From Candidatus Babeliales bacterium (GTDB lineage Bacteria; Babelota; Babeliae; Babelales; JACPOV01): a stretch of DNA of 64,000 bases. This document shows positions 17,071 to 23,930 of this stretch, one piece after another (within the stretch, counting starts at the first letter, position 1; every line of letters begins with the position of its first letter). Location of the stretch: the NCBI GenBank assembly GCA_020054235.1, contig JAGVLQ010000002.1, positions 1 through 64,000 of the forward strand, read 5' to 3'. The notes under the pieces are model-generated. The model was not told the DNA's origin. It worked only from the letters and a program-made list of their open reading frames with translations, and ran no database searches. The translations under genes and the position numbers were made by a program.

Positions 17071-17562
17071 GTGGTTATTATTGGCATAGACCCCGGTTTT
17101 TCATTTACTGGTTACGGAGTTTTGAAAAAAGAAAATAACAAAACTTTTCTGCTCGATTACGGGTATTTAAGTTTACCTCAAAAAAAGCATTTATCGGAGC
17201 GTGTTGGCCTTTTTTATGGTTTTTTTCAAGAGAAAATTATCCGACATTCTATATCAGAATTAGCTTTAGAAACCTCTTTTTTGGGTAAAAATGCTCAGAA
17301 TTTTTTAAAGCTTGGTTATTTGCGTGGGATTTTGTATTTGCTTGCAGATCAACATAAGCTTGCTTTACATGAATTTTCTCCGCGTGAAGTTAAACAAGCG
17401 GTTACTGGTTTTGGAGGAGCACAGAAAGATCAGGTAGCGCGCGTGATTATGCAGTTATTTCCTAAGTTGCCGGCACAAAAAAAGGCCGATGTAACTGATG
17501 CACTGGCAGTGACCTTGTGTGGCCTATGGCGCAGTAAATCAGTTAGTCAGTTTTTAAAGTAG
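17071..17562 (+). CDS. ruvC: Holliday junction resolvase RuvC
   Basis: 163 residues. RuvC motifs are IGIDPGFSFTGYGVL (first catalytic Asp), LALETSFLGKN (Glu), and KADVTDALAVTL (two C-terminal Asp), with SPREVKQAVTGFGGAQKDQV between. It cuts four-way junctions with RuvAB, which are not in the window. The start is GTG at 17071, with AGAAGG upstream. It converges with the next gene, with 5 bases between the stops. Confidence 0.95.
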   Translation: MVIIGIDPGFSFTGYGVLKKENNKTFLLDYGYLSLPQKKHLSERVGLFYGFFQEKIIRHSISELALETSFLGKNAQNFLKLGYLRGILYLLADQHKLALHEFSPREVKQAVTGFGGAQKDQVARVIMQLFPKLPAQKKADVTDALAVTLCGLWRSKSVSQFLK

Positions 17563-17567
17563 AATAT

Positions 17568-18302
17568 TTACTTTACACCAAAAAATATCTTTAAATTTTT
17601 ATAATCATTTGTAATTACTTTTTCTAGGGTTGCTTTAACAAAGTTCGTTAACTGAAGAAGAACAAAAAGAATATCTTGTTCTTTTCCTTCAGCTTGAAAT
17701 TCTTCCGCTAAAATACTATTTTCAAGATCTAGTAGCTCAGTATTTTTTTTATTTAAGACCTCAATCTTTCTTGCAAGGTCATTATTTTTAGTTTGCAAAA
17801 ATTTCAACATTTTAGCTCGATTGATATTTTCCATAATGCTATTTCTTTGATTTGCAAGCTCTTTGCCTTGCGCTGATTCTTTTTTTATGGTGCCCTTAAT
17901 AAAATTTATCATCTCCTTGTTAATCGGAAACCCTTTTTCTTTATTGGCAATAAGGGTAGGTTCAATGTTTTTTTTATAATTTTCTGCAAGAAGTTTTAAT
18001 AATTCCTCAGCAATCATTTTTATGCTTCTAAACTGGTTGAAATATTCCTTAGTTTTTGTGCTTTTGGCGTCAAACGCTGTTTTCATTATATATTGACTAA
18101 TGCCTGCAATCATATCCTGCCATTCCTTAACCTCAGATGGACCAATTGCTTGAGTTAATAAATTGTCTTTTGCAAATGCAACGGTATGAGCGCGTATAAG
18201 CGCTTGAATAACTTGATCTTTTTGTTGTGCCTCTAATGAATTATATACATAGAGAGAAGCTATCAAAAAAATCGCACGGCGGATCACTTTTATTGCATTC
18301 AT
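17568..18302 (-). CDS. Exported coiled-coil protein of unknown function
   Basis: 244 residues with a signal peptide of about 25 residues (AIFLIASLYVYNSLEAQ end). The rest is mostly helical, with a likely coiled coil at about 140-200 (MLKFLQTKNNDLARKIEVL). I see no catalytic motif. It is transcribed alone and converges with ruvC. Confidence 0.6.
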   Translation of the reverse strand: MNAIKVIRRAIFLIASLYVYNSLEAQQKDQVIQALIRAHTVAFAKDNLLTQAIGPSEVKEWQDMIAGISQYIMKTAFDAKSTKTKEYFNQFRSIKMIAEELLKLLAENYKKNIEPTLIANKEKGFPINKEMINFIKGTIKKESAQGKELANQRNSIMENINRAKMLKFLQTKNNDLARKIEVLNKKNTELLDLENSILAEEFQAEGKEQDILFVLLQLTNFVKATLEKVITNDYKNLKIFFGVK

Positions 18303-18490
18303 AAGGGGCCTCTTTTTTATTTATATTATACATACTTAAACCCTAGCACAGAGAATATTCAAATTGCAATAAAAGCATCATGTATGTTGTAAATAAAGAC
18401 CACAAGATCTATTTTGCTTTGTGTAATTTTGTAAAAAAAATGAGCTCCATTATTTTCCATGAGCCCAATTATTAAATATTTTGCGATCTC

Positions 18491-18519
18491 TTGACTTTTT
18501 AATTCTGTTTTTTTTACGA
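18491..18519 (+). promoter_or_regulatory. Promoter candidate for the 18567 gene
   Basis: TTGACT (18491-18496), 17 bases, then TTACGA (18514-18519), about 48 bases before the start codon. The rest of the 264-base gap holds nothing I recognise. Confidence 0.4.
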
Positions 18520-18566
18520 TTTTTGAATAAAAAGGTAGAGATAAACCTTAAAAAAGGGAGAAGCGC

Positions 18567-19049
18567 ATGGGATACAGCAATGCAACCGCTCATCGCAAAA
18601 CTCCAGCTTTAATTAAAGCAGATCTATTGGCATTATCCAAAGTTATTAGAAGTCCTTTTACCGAAAAAGATATTTTAGATTTGCAAGATGAATTTCTTTC
18701 CAATGGTTTTCATTATCTTAAAGTAAAAAGCATTCAAGATGGTAGAAGAATCATCAATACGTTTCTGTATTCATTAAAAGGGTATTATCATGATATTGGG
18801 TGTTTAAGCTTGGCTGATGTTTGCTTGCCGGATAACATTAGTGATATCTATGAATTATTAGAATGGTATGGTTATTTGAAGTACGATTGCTTAGAAAATT
18901 TTTTTATCGATCAATGGTATTGTGACTTTCTTTGGATTGAAGCCACGGAAGAACTTTTGCTCTCTCCTTGGTTTTGTACCTTTTCTCAGATGCTTGAAGA
19001 TTTTTCACTTAACAAAGAAATTCCCATTTTTATCATTTCATATTATTAA
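18567..19049 (+). CDS. Conserved-looking cytoplasmic protein, unknown
   Basis: 160 residues with no signal peptide, rich in aromatic residues and acidic toward the C-terminus (LLEWYGYLKYDCLENFFIDQ and onward). A ribosome site AAGGGAG precedes the ATG. I recognise no family. It is the first gene of a same-strand run with the cysteine-rich mini-protein, VKOR and DoxX genes, so a link to that group is possible but unproven. Confidence 0.6.
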   Translation: MGYSNATAHRKTPALIKADLLALSKVIRSPFTEKDILDLQDEFLSNGFHYLKVKSIQDGRRIINTFLYSLKGYYHDIGCLSLADVCLPDNISDIYELLEWYGYLKYDCLENFFIDQWYCDFLWIEATEELLLSPWFCTFSQMLEDFSLNKEIPIFIISYY

Positions 19050-19074
19050 TCTTTAAACAGAGGAATTTTTTATT

Positions 19075-19248
19075 ATGGAAAAAAAACATTTTTGCTCTGG
19101 TTGCTGTGAAAAATGCAAAAATAGTTGCATGAAAAATTGTAAAAGTTGTCCAACAACCAATGAATGCTCCAAAAAATGCACTGGTTGTTGCGCTGCATGC
19201 AAGGGCAAATGTATGAATAAATGCCAATCAACCTGCAAAAAGTGTTAA
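19075..19248 (+). CDS. Cysteine-rich mini-protein, metallothionein-like (57 aa)
   Basis: 57 residues with 16 Cys, 11 Lys by eye, and no signal peptide. Two halves repeat each other: CSGCCEKCKNSCMKNCKSC and CTGCCAACKGKCMNKCQSTC followed by KKC. Spacings are CxxCC, CxxC and CxxxC. This composition suits thiolate metal clusters, as in metallothioneins, or a helical Cys ladder. It matches no family I can name. AGAGG lies upstream and a terminator hairpin overlaps its end. VKOR and DoxX genes follow. Metal binding is inference. Confidence 0.75.
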   Translation: MEKKHFCSGCCEKCKNSCMKNCKSCPTTNECSKKCTGCCAACKGKCMNKCQSTCKKC

Positions 19249-19269
19249 TTATAAGCAGGGCACTTTTTT
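19237..19269 (+). terminator. Terminator overlapping the end of the Cys-rich gene
   Basis: AAAAAGTG (19237-19244) pairs with CACTTTTT (19261-19268) around a 16-base loop. The left arm is inside the coding end. Confidence 0.5.
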
Positions 19270-19334
19270 GTTTAATGCTTGACAAAAAGTTTGCGTTGCG
19301 CGAAGTTAAAAGCAATTAAAAATAGGAGTCCGCC

Positions 19335-19727
19335 ATGCTTTCTACTATTATATTTCTTTCGCTTCTTGGTTTTTCTTTATCATTTTATGCCTATATTTTG
19401 GAAAAAAAAATAAAATCTAATCCAACATACAAAGCTGTCTGTGATATTTCTGATACATTTTCTTGCAGCAAACCTTTACTGAGTGAATATGGTGAAATTT
19501 TCGGTTTCTCTAATTCATTGCTAGGAATGCTTTTCTATGCAACTATGGCCATATTGGCTTTTCTGGGCAGAACGAATCTTCTTTTTTACCTTTCTGTTGC
19601 ATCACTTTTTGCCTCTGCATTTCTTGCTTACATTTTATATTTTAGAATTAAAACGGTTTGCTTGATCTGTACTACCATTTATGGAATCAATATTCTTTTG
19701 TTTTTAGTTATGTATACGTATCATTAA
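19335..19727 (+). CDS. VKOR-family disulfide-forming membrane protein
   Basis: 130 residues with four hydrophobic helices. The vitamin K epoxide reductase pattern is clear: CDISDTFSCSKPLLSEYGEI, then GFSNSLLGMLFY, and the active CLIC motif in the last helices. Bacterial VKORs reoxidise DsbA-like proteins using quinone, replacing DsbB. No thioredoxin-like partner is fused or adjacent. It lies 86 bases after the Cys-rich gene and 21 bases before the DoxX gene. Confidence 0.9.
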   Translation: MLSTIIFLSLLGFSLSFYAYILEKKIKSNPTYKAVCDISDTFSCSKPLLSEYGEIFGFSNSLLGMLFYATMAILAFLGRTNLLFYLSVASLFASAFLAYILYFRIKTVCLICTTIYGINILLFLVMYTYH

Positions 19728-19748
19728 TATTTTTAAAGGGAAAAAAAT

Positions 19749-20141
19749 ATGCATAATGTAAACCTCGGTTTATTGATTATAAGAGTTGGACTTGGTTTTA
19801 TATTTATGGTTCATGGTTATCCAAAACTTGTTGGTGGTATTAGTAGTTGGCAATGGCTTGGTAGCCAGATGGGTTTTTTAGGTATTCATTTTTTACCAAT
19901 TATGTGGGGTTTAATTGCTGCGTGTGTTGAATTTTTTGGAGGGGCATTACTTGCTTTAGGCTTTGGCACGAGATTTATTTCATTGCTATTGGCATTTCAG
20001 ATGTTTATAGCACTCTTATATCATCTAAACAAAGGGGATTCGTTTGCTGTTTATTCTCATCCAATCGCGCTTTTAGTCGTATTTGTTGGATTGGTAATTA
20101 CAGGAGCTGGTCGATTCAGTTTTGATATGTATTTCAAATAA
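19749..20141 (+). CDS. DoxX-family membrane protein
   Basis: 130 residues with four hydrophobic segments. DoxX features include LLIIRVGLGFIFMVHGYPKL near the N-terminus and CVEFFGGALLALGFGTR in the middle. DoxX proteins are small inner-membrane proteins often found with redox genes, and their exact activity is poorly defined. AAAGGG lies upstream. It is probably co-transcribed with the VKOR gene. Confidence 0.88.
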   Translation: MHNVNLGLLIIRVGLGFIFMVHGYPKLVGGISSWQWLGSQMGFLGIHFLPIMWGLIAACVEFFGGALLALGFGTRFISLLLAFQMFIALLYHLNKGDSFAVYSHPIALLVVFVGLVITGAGRFSFDMYFK

Positions 20142-20175
20142 AAAAAAGGCATCAAATGTTTGCATTTTTTATTTT
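20140..20175 (+). terminator. Weak terminator after the DoxX gene
   Basis: A-rich bases ending in GGCA pair imperfectly with TGCATTTTTT around a 9-base loop, followed by more T. The remaining gap to 20422 shows nothing else. Confidence 0.4.
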
Positions 20176-20422
20176 TTTATTAGTAAAGCAATAATTGAAA
20201 ATATTTGTATTTATATTTCCAAAAAAATAGCAAAATGGAACATTCCTTAAATAAAGCGCAAACGAGAATCTCATAAGCGCAACGAAAAGGACTCTTGTCT
20301 TGTTTTTGCTCGACAATTTCTGTCTTGTCGAAATAACGAAAATTTATTGCAATTCTGAATCATTGTTTTTTAGGTTTTTTGATGTTAAAATGCCTGATAA
20401 TATATATTATGTTAAAAGTTCT

Positions 20423-20863
20423 CTAAGGTTTCAGGCGATCGACTATTTGTTTGAAAAGCTCCAAAAATTCAGGCATTTTTGAAACTAACATAAGGGCAAT
20501 CTCTTTTCGATAAATATGAGACGTTAAATTTCGCGATTCAATCATATCAATTGCGTTGCTGCCTTCAGTCTCAGAAAGAAGACCAATCTTGACTGATTCT
20601 CGAATAATAGTTTTTGGACTTCTAACTTCTGGAACTATTTTGTGAACAAACTCCAAATATTCTTTTATATATTTCCATAAAAGATCAATTGAATATTCAA
20701 AGCGTTGAATCAATGAATCTTCCATGGATTGCACAATATCTTCATGTGAAATCGAGCCGTATGGCTGACTCTGTTTTTGAGCAAGATGCAAATCATCAAG
20801 CGCCTTTTGAAATGTTTTTTCTGCTTTTTTTATGGTTTCATAACGAAATTTTAATTTTTCCAT
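20423..20863 (-). CDS. HEPN (HI0074-type) toxin / nucleotidyltransferase partner
   Basis: 146 residues matching the HI0074 family: KLKFRYETIKKAEKTFQKAL, then QRFEYSIDLLWKYIKEYLE, then SPKTIIRESVKIGLL and ESRNLTSH. The last contains RNLTSH, the R-x4-H motif of HEPN ribonucleases. Family members pair with MNT nucleotidyltransferases as toxin-antitoxin systems in which MNT modifies the HEPN toxin. It overlaps the MNT gene by 13 bases. Confidence 0.85.
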   Translation of the reverse strand: MEKLKFRYETIKKAEKTFQKALDDLHLAQKQSQPYGSISHEDIVQSMEDSLIQRFEYSIDLLWKYIKEYLEFVHKIVPEVRSPKTIIRESVKIGLLSETEGSNAIDMIESRNLTSHIYRKEIALMLVSKMPEFLELFKQIVDRLKP

Positions 20864-21144
20864 ACAATTTTATCTTTCAAAATTTGTTCTTTTAAGTCTT
20901 GCGATACCGTATAAAGATCAACAACATCAATATAAACTGGTATTTTTGAATCTTCTAAAGCATTGGTAATTGCAAATAAGAGTTTTAAGTCAATGGGCGC
21001 ACCAGCATCAAGGGCAATATCAATATCTGCGCCTTCCAAGTTGGTGCCACGTGCACGAGAACCAAATAAATATACTTTGCTTTTTGGCAGATACTTTTCA
21101 ATAACTTCCATTATTTGTTTTTTATAGGTTTCAAGACGGTGCAT
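20851..21144 (-). CDS. MNT-type minimal nucleotidyltransferase (antitoxin)
   Basis: 97 residues. The nucleotidyltransferase signature is LFGSRARGTNLEGADIDIAL: Gly-Ser, then Asp-x-Asp after about ten residues. A third acidic strand is VYIDVVDLY. Minimal nucleotidyltransferases of this size act with HEPN proteins. It is the first gene of the pair and overlaps the HEPN gene. A REP-like palindrome lies just upstream. Confidence 0.87.
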   Translation of the reverse strand: MHRLETYKKQIMEVIEKYLPKSKVYLFGSRARGTNLEGADIDIALDAGAPIDLKLLFAITNALEDSKIPVYIDVVDLYTVSQDLKEQILKDKIVWKN

Positions 21145-21245
21145 AAATTATTCCTTTACCAACTTTCTATTAACTATAATGAATTCGTGAGCAAAATTAA
21201 ATAGTTAAATCATTGCTCTAAAAAATCTCTATACGCTAAACTTAC

Positions 21246-21312
21246 TTCGACAGGCTCAGCATGAGCGGTTCATATAAAAATTTACCTATCCGCTCACCCT
21301 GAGCTTGTCGAA
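21246..21312. repeat. REP-like inverted repeat
   Basis: Two 23-base arms, 21246-21268 and 21290-21312, match at 20 of 23 positions in inverted orientation around a 21-base centre. The core TTCGACA(A/G)GCTCAG recurs at 7416. It lies between the MNT gene and a membrane-protein gene. Confidence 0.85.
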
Positions 21313-21364
21313 AGGTGTAAACAAAAGTAATGTATTTTGAATTTTCAGATAAACTGGAGATACT

Positions 21365-22726
21365 ATGAATATTAAAAAATTATGGTTACTGTTTGCCTGT
21401 TTAGGTTTTATGGGAAGTATGAGTATTTTGGGTTGGAATTATCGAGCATATAATAACGTCAAAAAAGAAATTGCTAAAAAGGAGCATCATCCTGAGGAAG
21501 CTTCCATCCAACGAATGTACCAAAAAACTCTTATAAATCTTAGCTTAAGCATTCTTTTTTCTCTTATGTTTCTTTTGCTTATTTTCGGTTTTATTTATAT
21601 TAGAAAAATAGAATATTGGTGGATTATTTCCGGTATTGTTTCACTTTTAGGAATACTTGAACTCATTTTTATTTGGAATCTCTTGTATGAACGTGGATTT
21701 TATTATTCACAAGAATTTTTTAAACCAATAACATCAAAAACAGAACAACATGATTTTTTACAAACAATACAAAATAAAAATCCTGAAAAGCCTTTTATAA
21801 CCATACCAACGGGCATATATGTGGAACATCTTTATTTTGCACGAAAAGATAACGATGTGTATCCTGGAATTTTGGTAAATGGCATCATTTGGCAACGTTA
21901 CTCGAAGGTGATTCCTGCGGAGATTCAACGAAATATAATCCTTCCTGGCGCAAATCAAGGAACCTTACAAGAAATTTTCCGAACCAGTAATGAAAAAGAA
22001 CAATTAATCGGTTGGTATTTTTCAGGTTCCGCACTGTTTCAACACTTTGATTTAGACAAATTTCCGCTCGATTACCGTCATGTAGAAATTCAACTACTGC
22101 ATCCAAATTTTGAAAAAAATGTTATTTGCGTACCAGATTTTGAATCATATTACTCAGTTAATAATGTTATTGGATTAAGAAACTCTCTTTCAATTCCTCA
22201 TTGGCATATTCATAAGTCATTTTTTGGCTTTACTCTTCAGAATTTTGGCACCACCTTTGGCCATACCAATTTTGTATATAACAATTTTCCTCAACTTATT
22301 TTCTTTATCATGACTCATAGGATTCTTTGGGATACTGCAGGCATTTATCTTCTTTTATTGCTTATTGTTGCAATTATTTTATTTGTAACACTCTTAGCAT
22401 TCTTACGCTATGAAACATTAACAAGGTTATTGGGTTTTTCTACTATTGGCGTGGTTGGCGTATGCAGCAGTCTTTTATTTGTACTAATTTCAAGTCATAT
22501 GGAAATGCGCACAGATATTTCTATTGCAGGCACTGCTTATATAGAGTGGCTCTATGCAATTTTATATATAGCAACCATTTTTATAACCATAAGCGCAATT
22601 TTATTTGCTTTGAGCGATCATTTATCATGGATTAGTTATAAAGAAAATTGTATTATTACCAAGCTTTTATATTGGCCTTTGATCATTTATAGCACCGTAC
22701 TTATTACGGTTGTAAAATTTTATTAA
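21365..22726 (+). CDS. Seven-helix membrane protein, possibly related to ligand-gated ion channels
   Basis: 453 residues. Three N-terminal helices (about 5-27, 51-75, 80-108) precede a 200-residue extracytoplasmic domain, then four helices (from about 320 to the end). The domain contains IPTGIYVEHLYF, GIIWQRYS, GWYFSGSALFQHF and KFPLDYRHVEIQLLHP. The FPxD motif before four terminal helices recalls pentameric ligand-gated channels. I remember a bacterial family with this layout but cannot name it. Channel function is inference. It has an ordinary start with TGGAG upstream. Confidence 0.55.
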   Translation: MNIKKLWLLFACLGFMGSMSILGWNYRAYNNVKKEIAKKEHHPEEASIQRMYQKTLINLSLSILFSLMFLLLIFGFIYIRKIEYWWIISGIVSLLGILELIFIWNLLYERGFYYSQEFFKPITSKTEQHDFLQTIQNKNPEKPFITIPTGIYVEHLYFARKDNDVYPGILVNGIIWQRYSKVIPAEIQRNIILPGANQGTLQEIFRTSNEKEQLIGWYFSGSALFQHFDLDKFPLDYRHVEIQLLHPNFEKNVICVPDFESYYSVNNVIGLRNSLSIPHWHIHKSFFGFTLQNFGTTFGHTNFVYNNFPQLIFFIMTHRILWDTAGIYLLLLLIVAIILFVTLLAFLRYETLTRLLGFSTIGVVGVCSSLLFVLISSHMEMRTDISIAGTAYIEWLYAILYIATIFITISAILFALSDHLSWISYKENCIITKLLYWPLIIYSTVLITVVKFY

Positions 22727-22732
22727 CAATTG

Positions 22733-22936
22733 TTATTGCAATCTTGAAGCCCATAATAATAAACCAATTGTCGCTAATGCATTAATAATAATTGCTATAA
22801 GATTAAGGTTTTGGCCTAATGTAATAGAAAAAAAGCGCAGCGGCAAAGAACCCGACACTCCTAACAACATATGCGACAAAGTATGAAAAGCTTGTGCACC
22901 AGCTAGAAAAATTATAATATCTCTTTTTGACCACAT
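22733..22936 (-). CDS. Small two-helix membrane protein
   Basis: 67 residues with hydrophobic segments at about 5-27 and 40-62. It is a likely real gene because AAAGGA lies 6 bases before its ATG, it fills the space between two convergent neighbours, and its composition is typical of small membrane proteins. Function unknown. Confidence 0.55.
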   Translation of the reverse strand: MWSKRDIIIFLAGAQAFHTLSHMLLGVSGSLPLRFFSITLGQNLNLIAIIINALATIGLLLWASRLQ

Positions 22937-22945
22937 AAAAATCCT

Positions 22946-23920
22946 TTATTTGGTTAGAATTTTAAAAAATTCATCTTTTGAAAATACACCAGGAACCATA
23001 TAATTTTTTTGTATATTTTTTTGCGAAATAATGGTGTTGAGTTTTAATGCATATCCCTGTAAATCAAAATTTTCTTCTGTTGTGTAATCTACAAAGTAAA
23101 TCATTTCATGATTATGCTGCGGCAAAAATGGTATTAGCGATTCGTAAATTAATTTTGAACTTTGCGAATTAAAAAAAACTGCTGGTACATGAAAAGAAAA
23201 TAATTTTTTCGTTTCCCAAATTGTAGTTATCTTTTTAAGCTGGCAATAATCAAATTTGATTATTGTGGCGTTACGGCTCAACAGAGAAGAATAGGCTATA
23301 AAAAATCCTTCTGTATTTGAATGCATTGATAAACAAGTTAAGGCTTTTTTGCCATAAAGTTTAATACATTCTTTTTGGTGATCTTCTAAATGGTATAGTT
23401 CTATTCCGTACGTATTTTTTTTGTCGCGAGCTATATAAAAAAGATCGTTGTCTTTAATTTGTGGATATAAAAGATCTAAATCCTCATAAAACAAGAGGCA
23501 TTCAACATCACCTTCTAAATTTGCTTGATAAATTTTATACAAACCATGTTGCCGTGCAGCAAAATAGAATGTTTTATTATCAAGCCACTCAATAGTATTT
23601 ATACCGTAAATTGGTTCATAAAATTCAATTCTTTTGGGAGAACGTTTTGAAAAATATTTTATATATAATGAATCATGTTGGAGAAAACTAAAGCCTTGGT
23701 AATCTGGTAATAAACGAAAACTTACAGGAGTAAAAAATTTTGAAAGTAATTTGATATTTTCTTTGCTGACATAATCATAGGAATATAAACTTAATTCATT
23801 AGTACTATCTTGACGGATATAAAAAAGCGCATTTTTTTCGGGCCAAATGCCAACACTATAAAAAAAGGACCCTGATAATTGAAAAAACACTAAAAAAATA
23901 AAAAAAAATTCTTGTTTCAT
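22946..23920 (-). CDS. Secreted TolB/WD40-like beta-propeller protein
   Basis: 324 residues with a signal peptide (about 1-20). The rest is a repeated beta pattern of the PD40/TolB type, for example SVGIWPEKNALFYIRQDS, LLPDYQGFSFLQHD, TIEWLDNKTFYFAARQHGLY and IKDNDLFYIARDKKNT. I count at least five such blades. Propellers of this type bind proteins or, joined to a hydrolase domain, peptides; no hydrolase domain is present. It is 10 bases downstream of the protease gene and probably co-transcribed with it. Confidence 0.6.
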   Translation of the reverse strand: MKQEFFFIFLVFFQLSGSFFYSVGIWPEKNALFYIRQDSTNELSLYSYDYVSKENIKLLSKFFTPVSFRLLPDYQGFSFLQHDSLYIKYFSKRSPKRIEFYEPIYGINTIEWLDNKTFYFAARQHGLYKIYQANLEGDVECLLFYEDLDLLYPQIKDNDLFYIARDKKNTYGIELYHLEDHQKECIKLYGKKALTCLSMHSNTEGFFIAYSSLLSRNATIIKFDYCQLKKITTIWETKKLFSFHVPAVFFNSQSSKLIYESLIPFLPQHNHEMIYFVDYTTEENFDLQGYALKLNTIISQKNIQKNYMVPGVFSKDEFFKILTK

Positions 23921-23930
23921 GGTGTTTGCC

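Noticed and set aside
20300-20482. 60-codon plus-strand frame
   Set aside because: No ribosome site, runs into the end of the HEPN gene, no family features.
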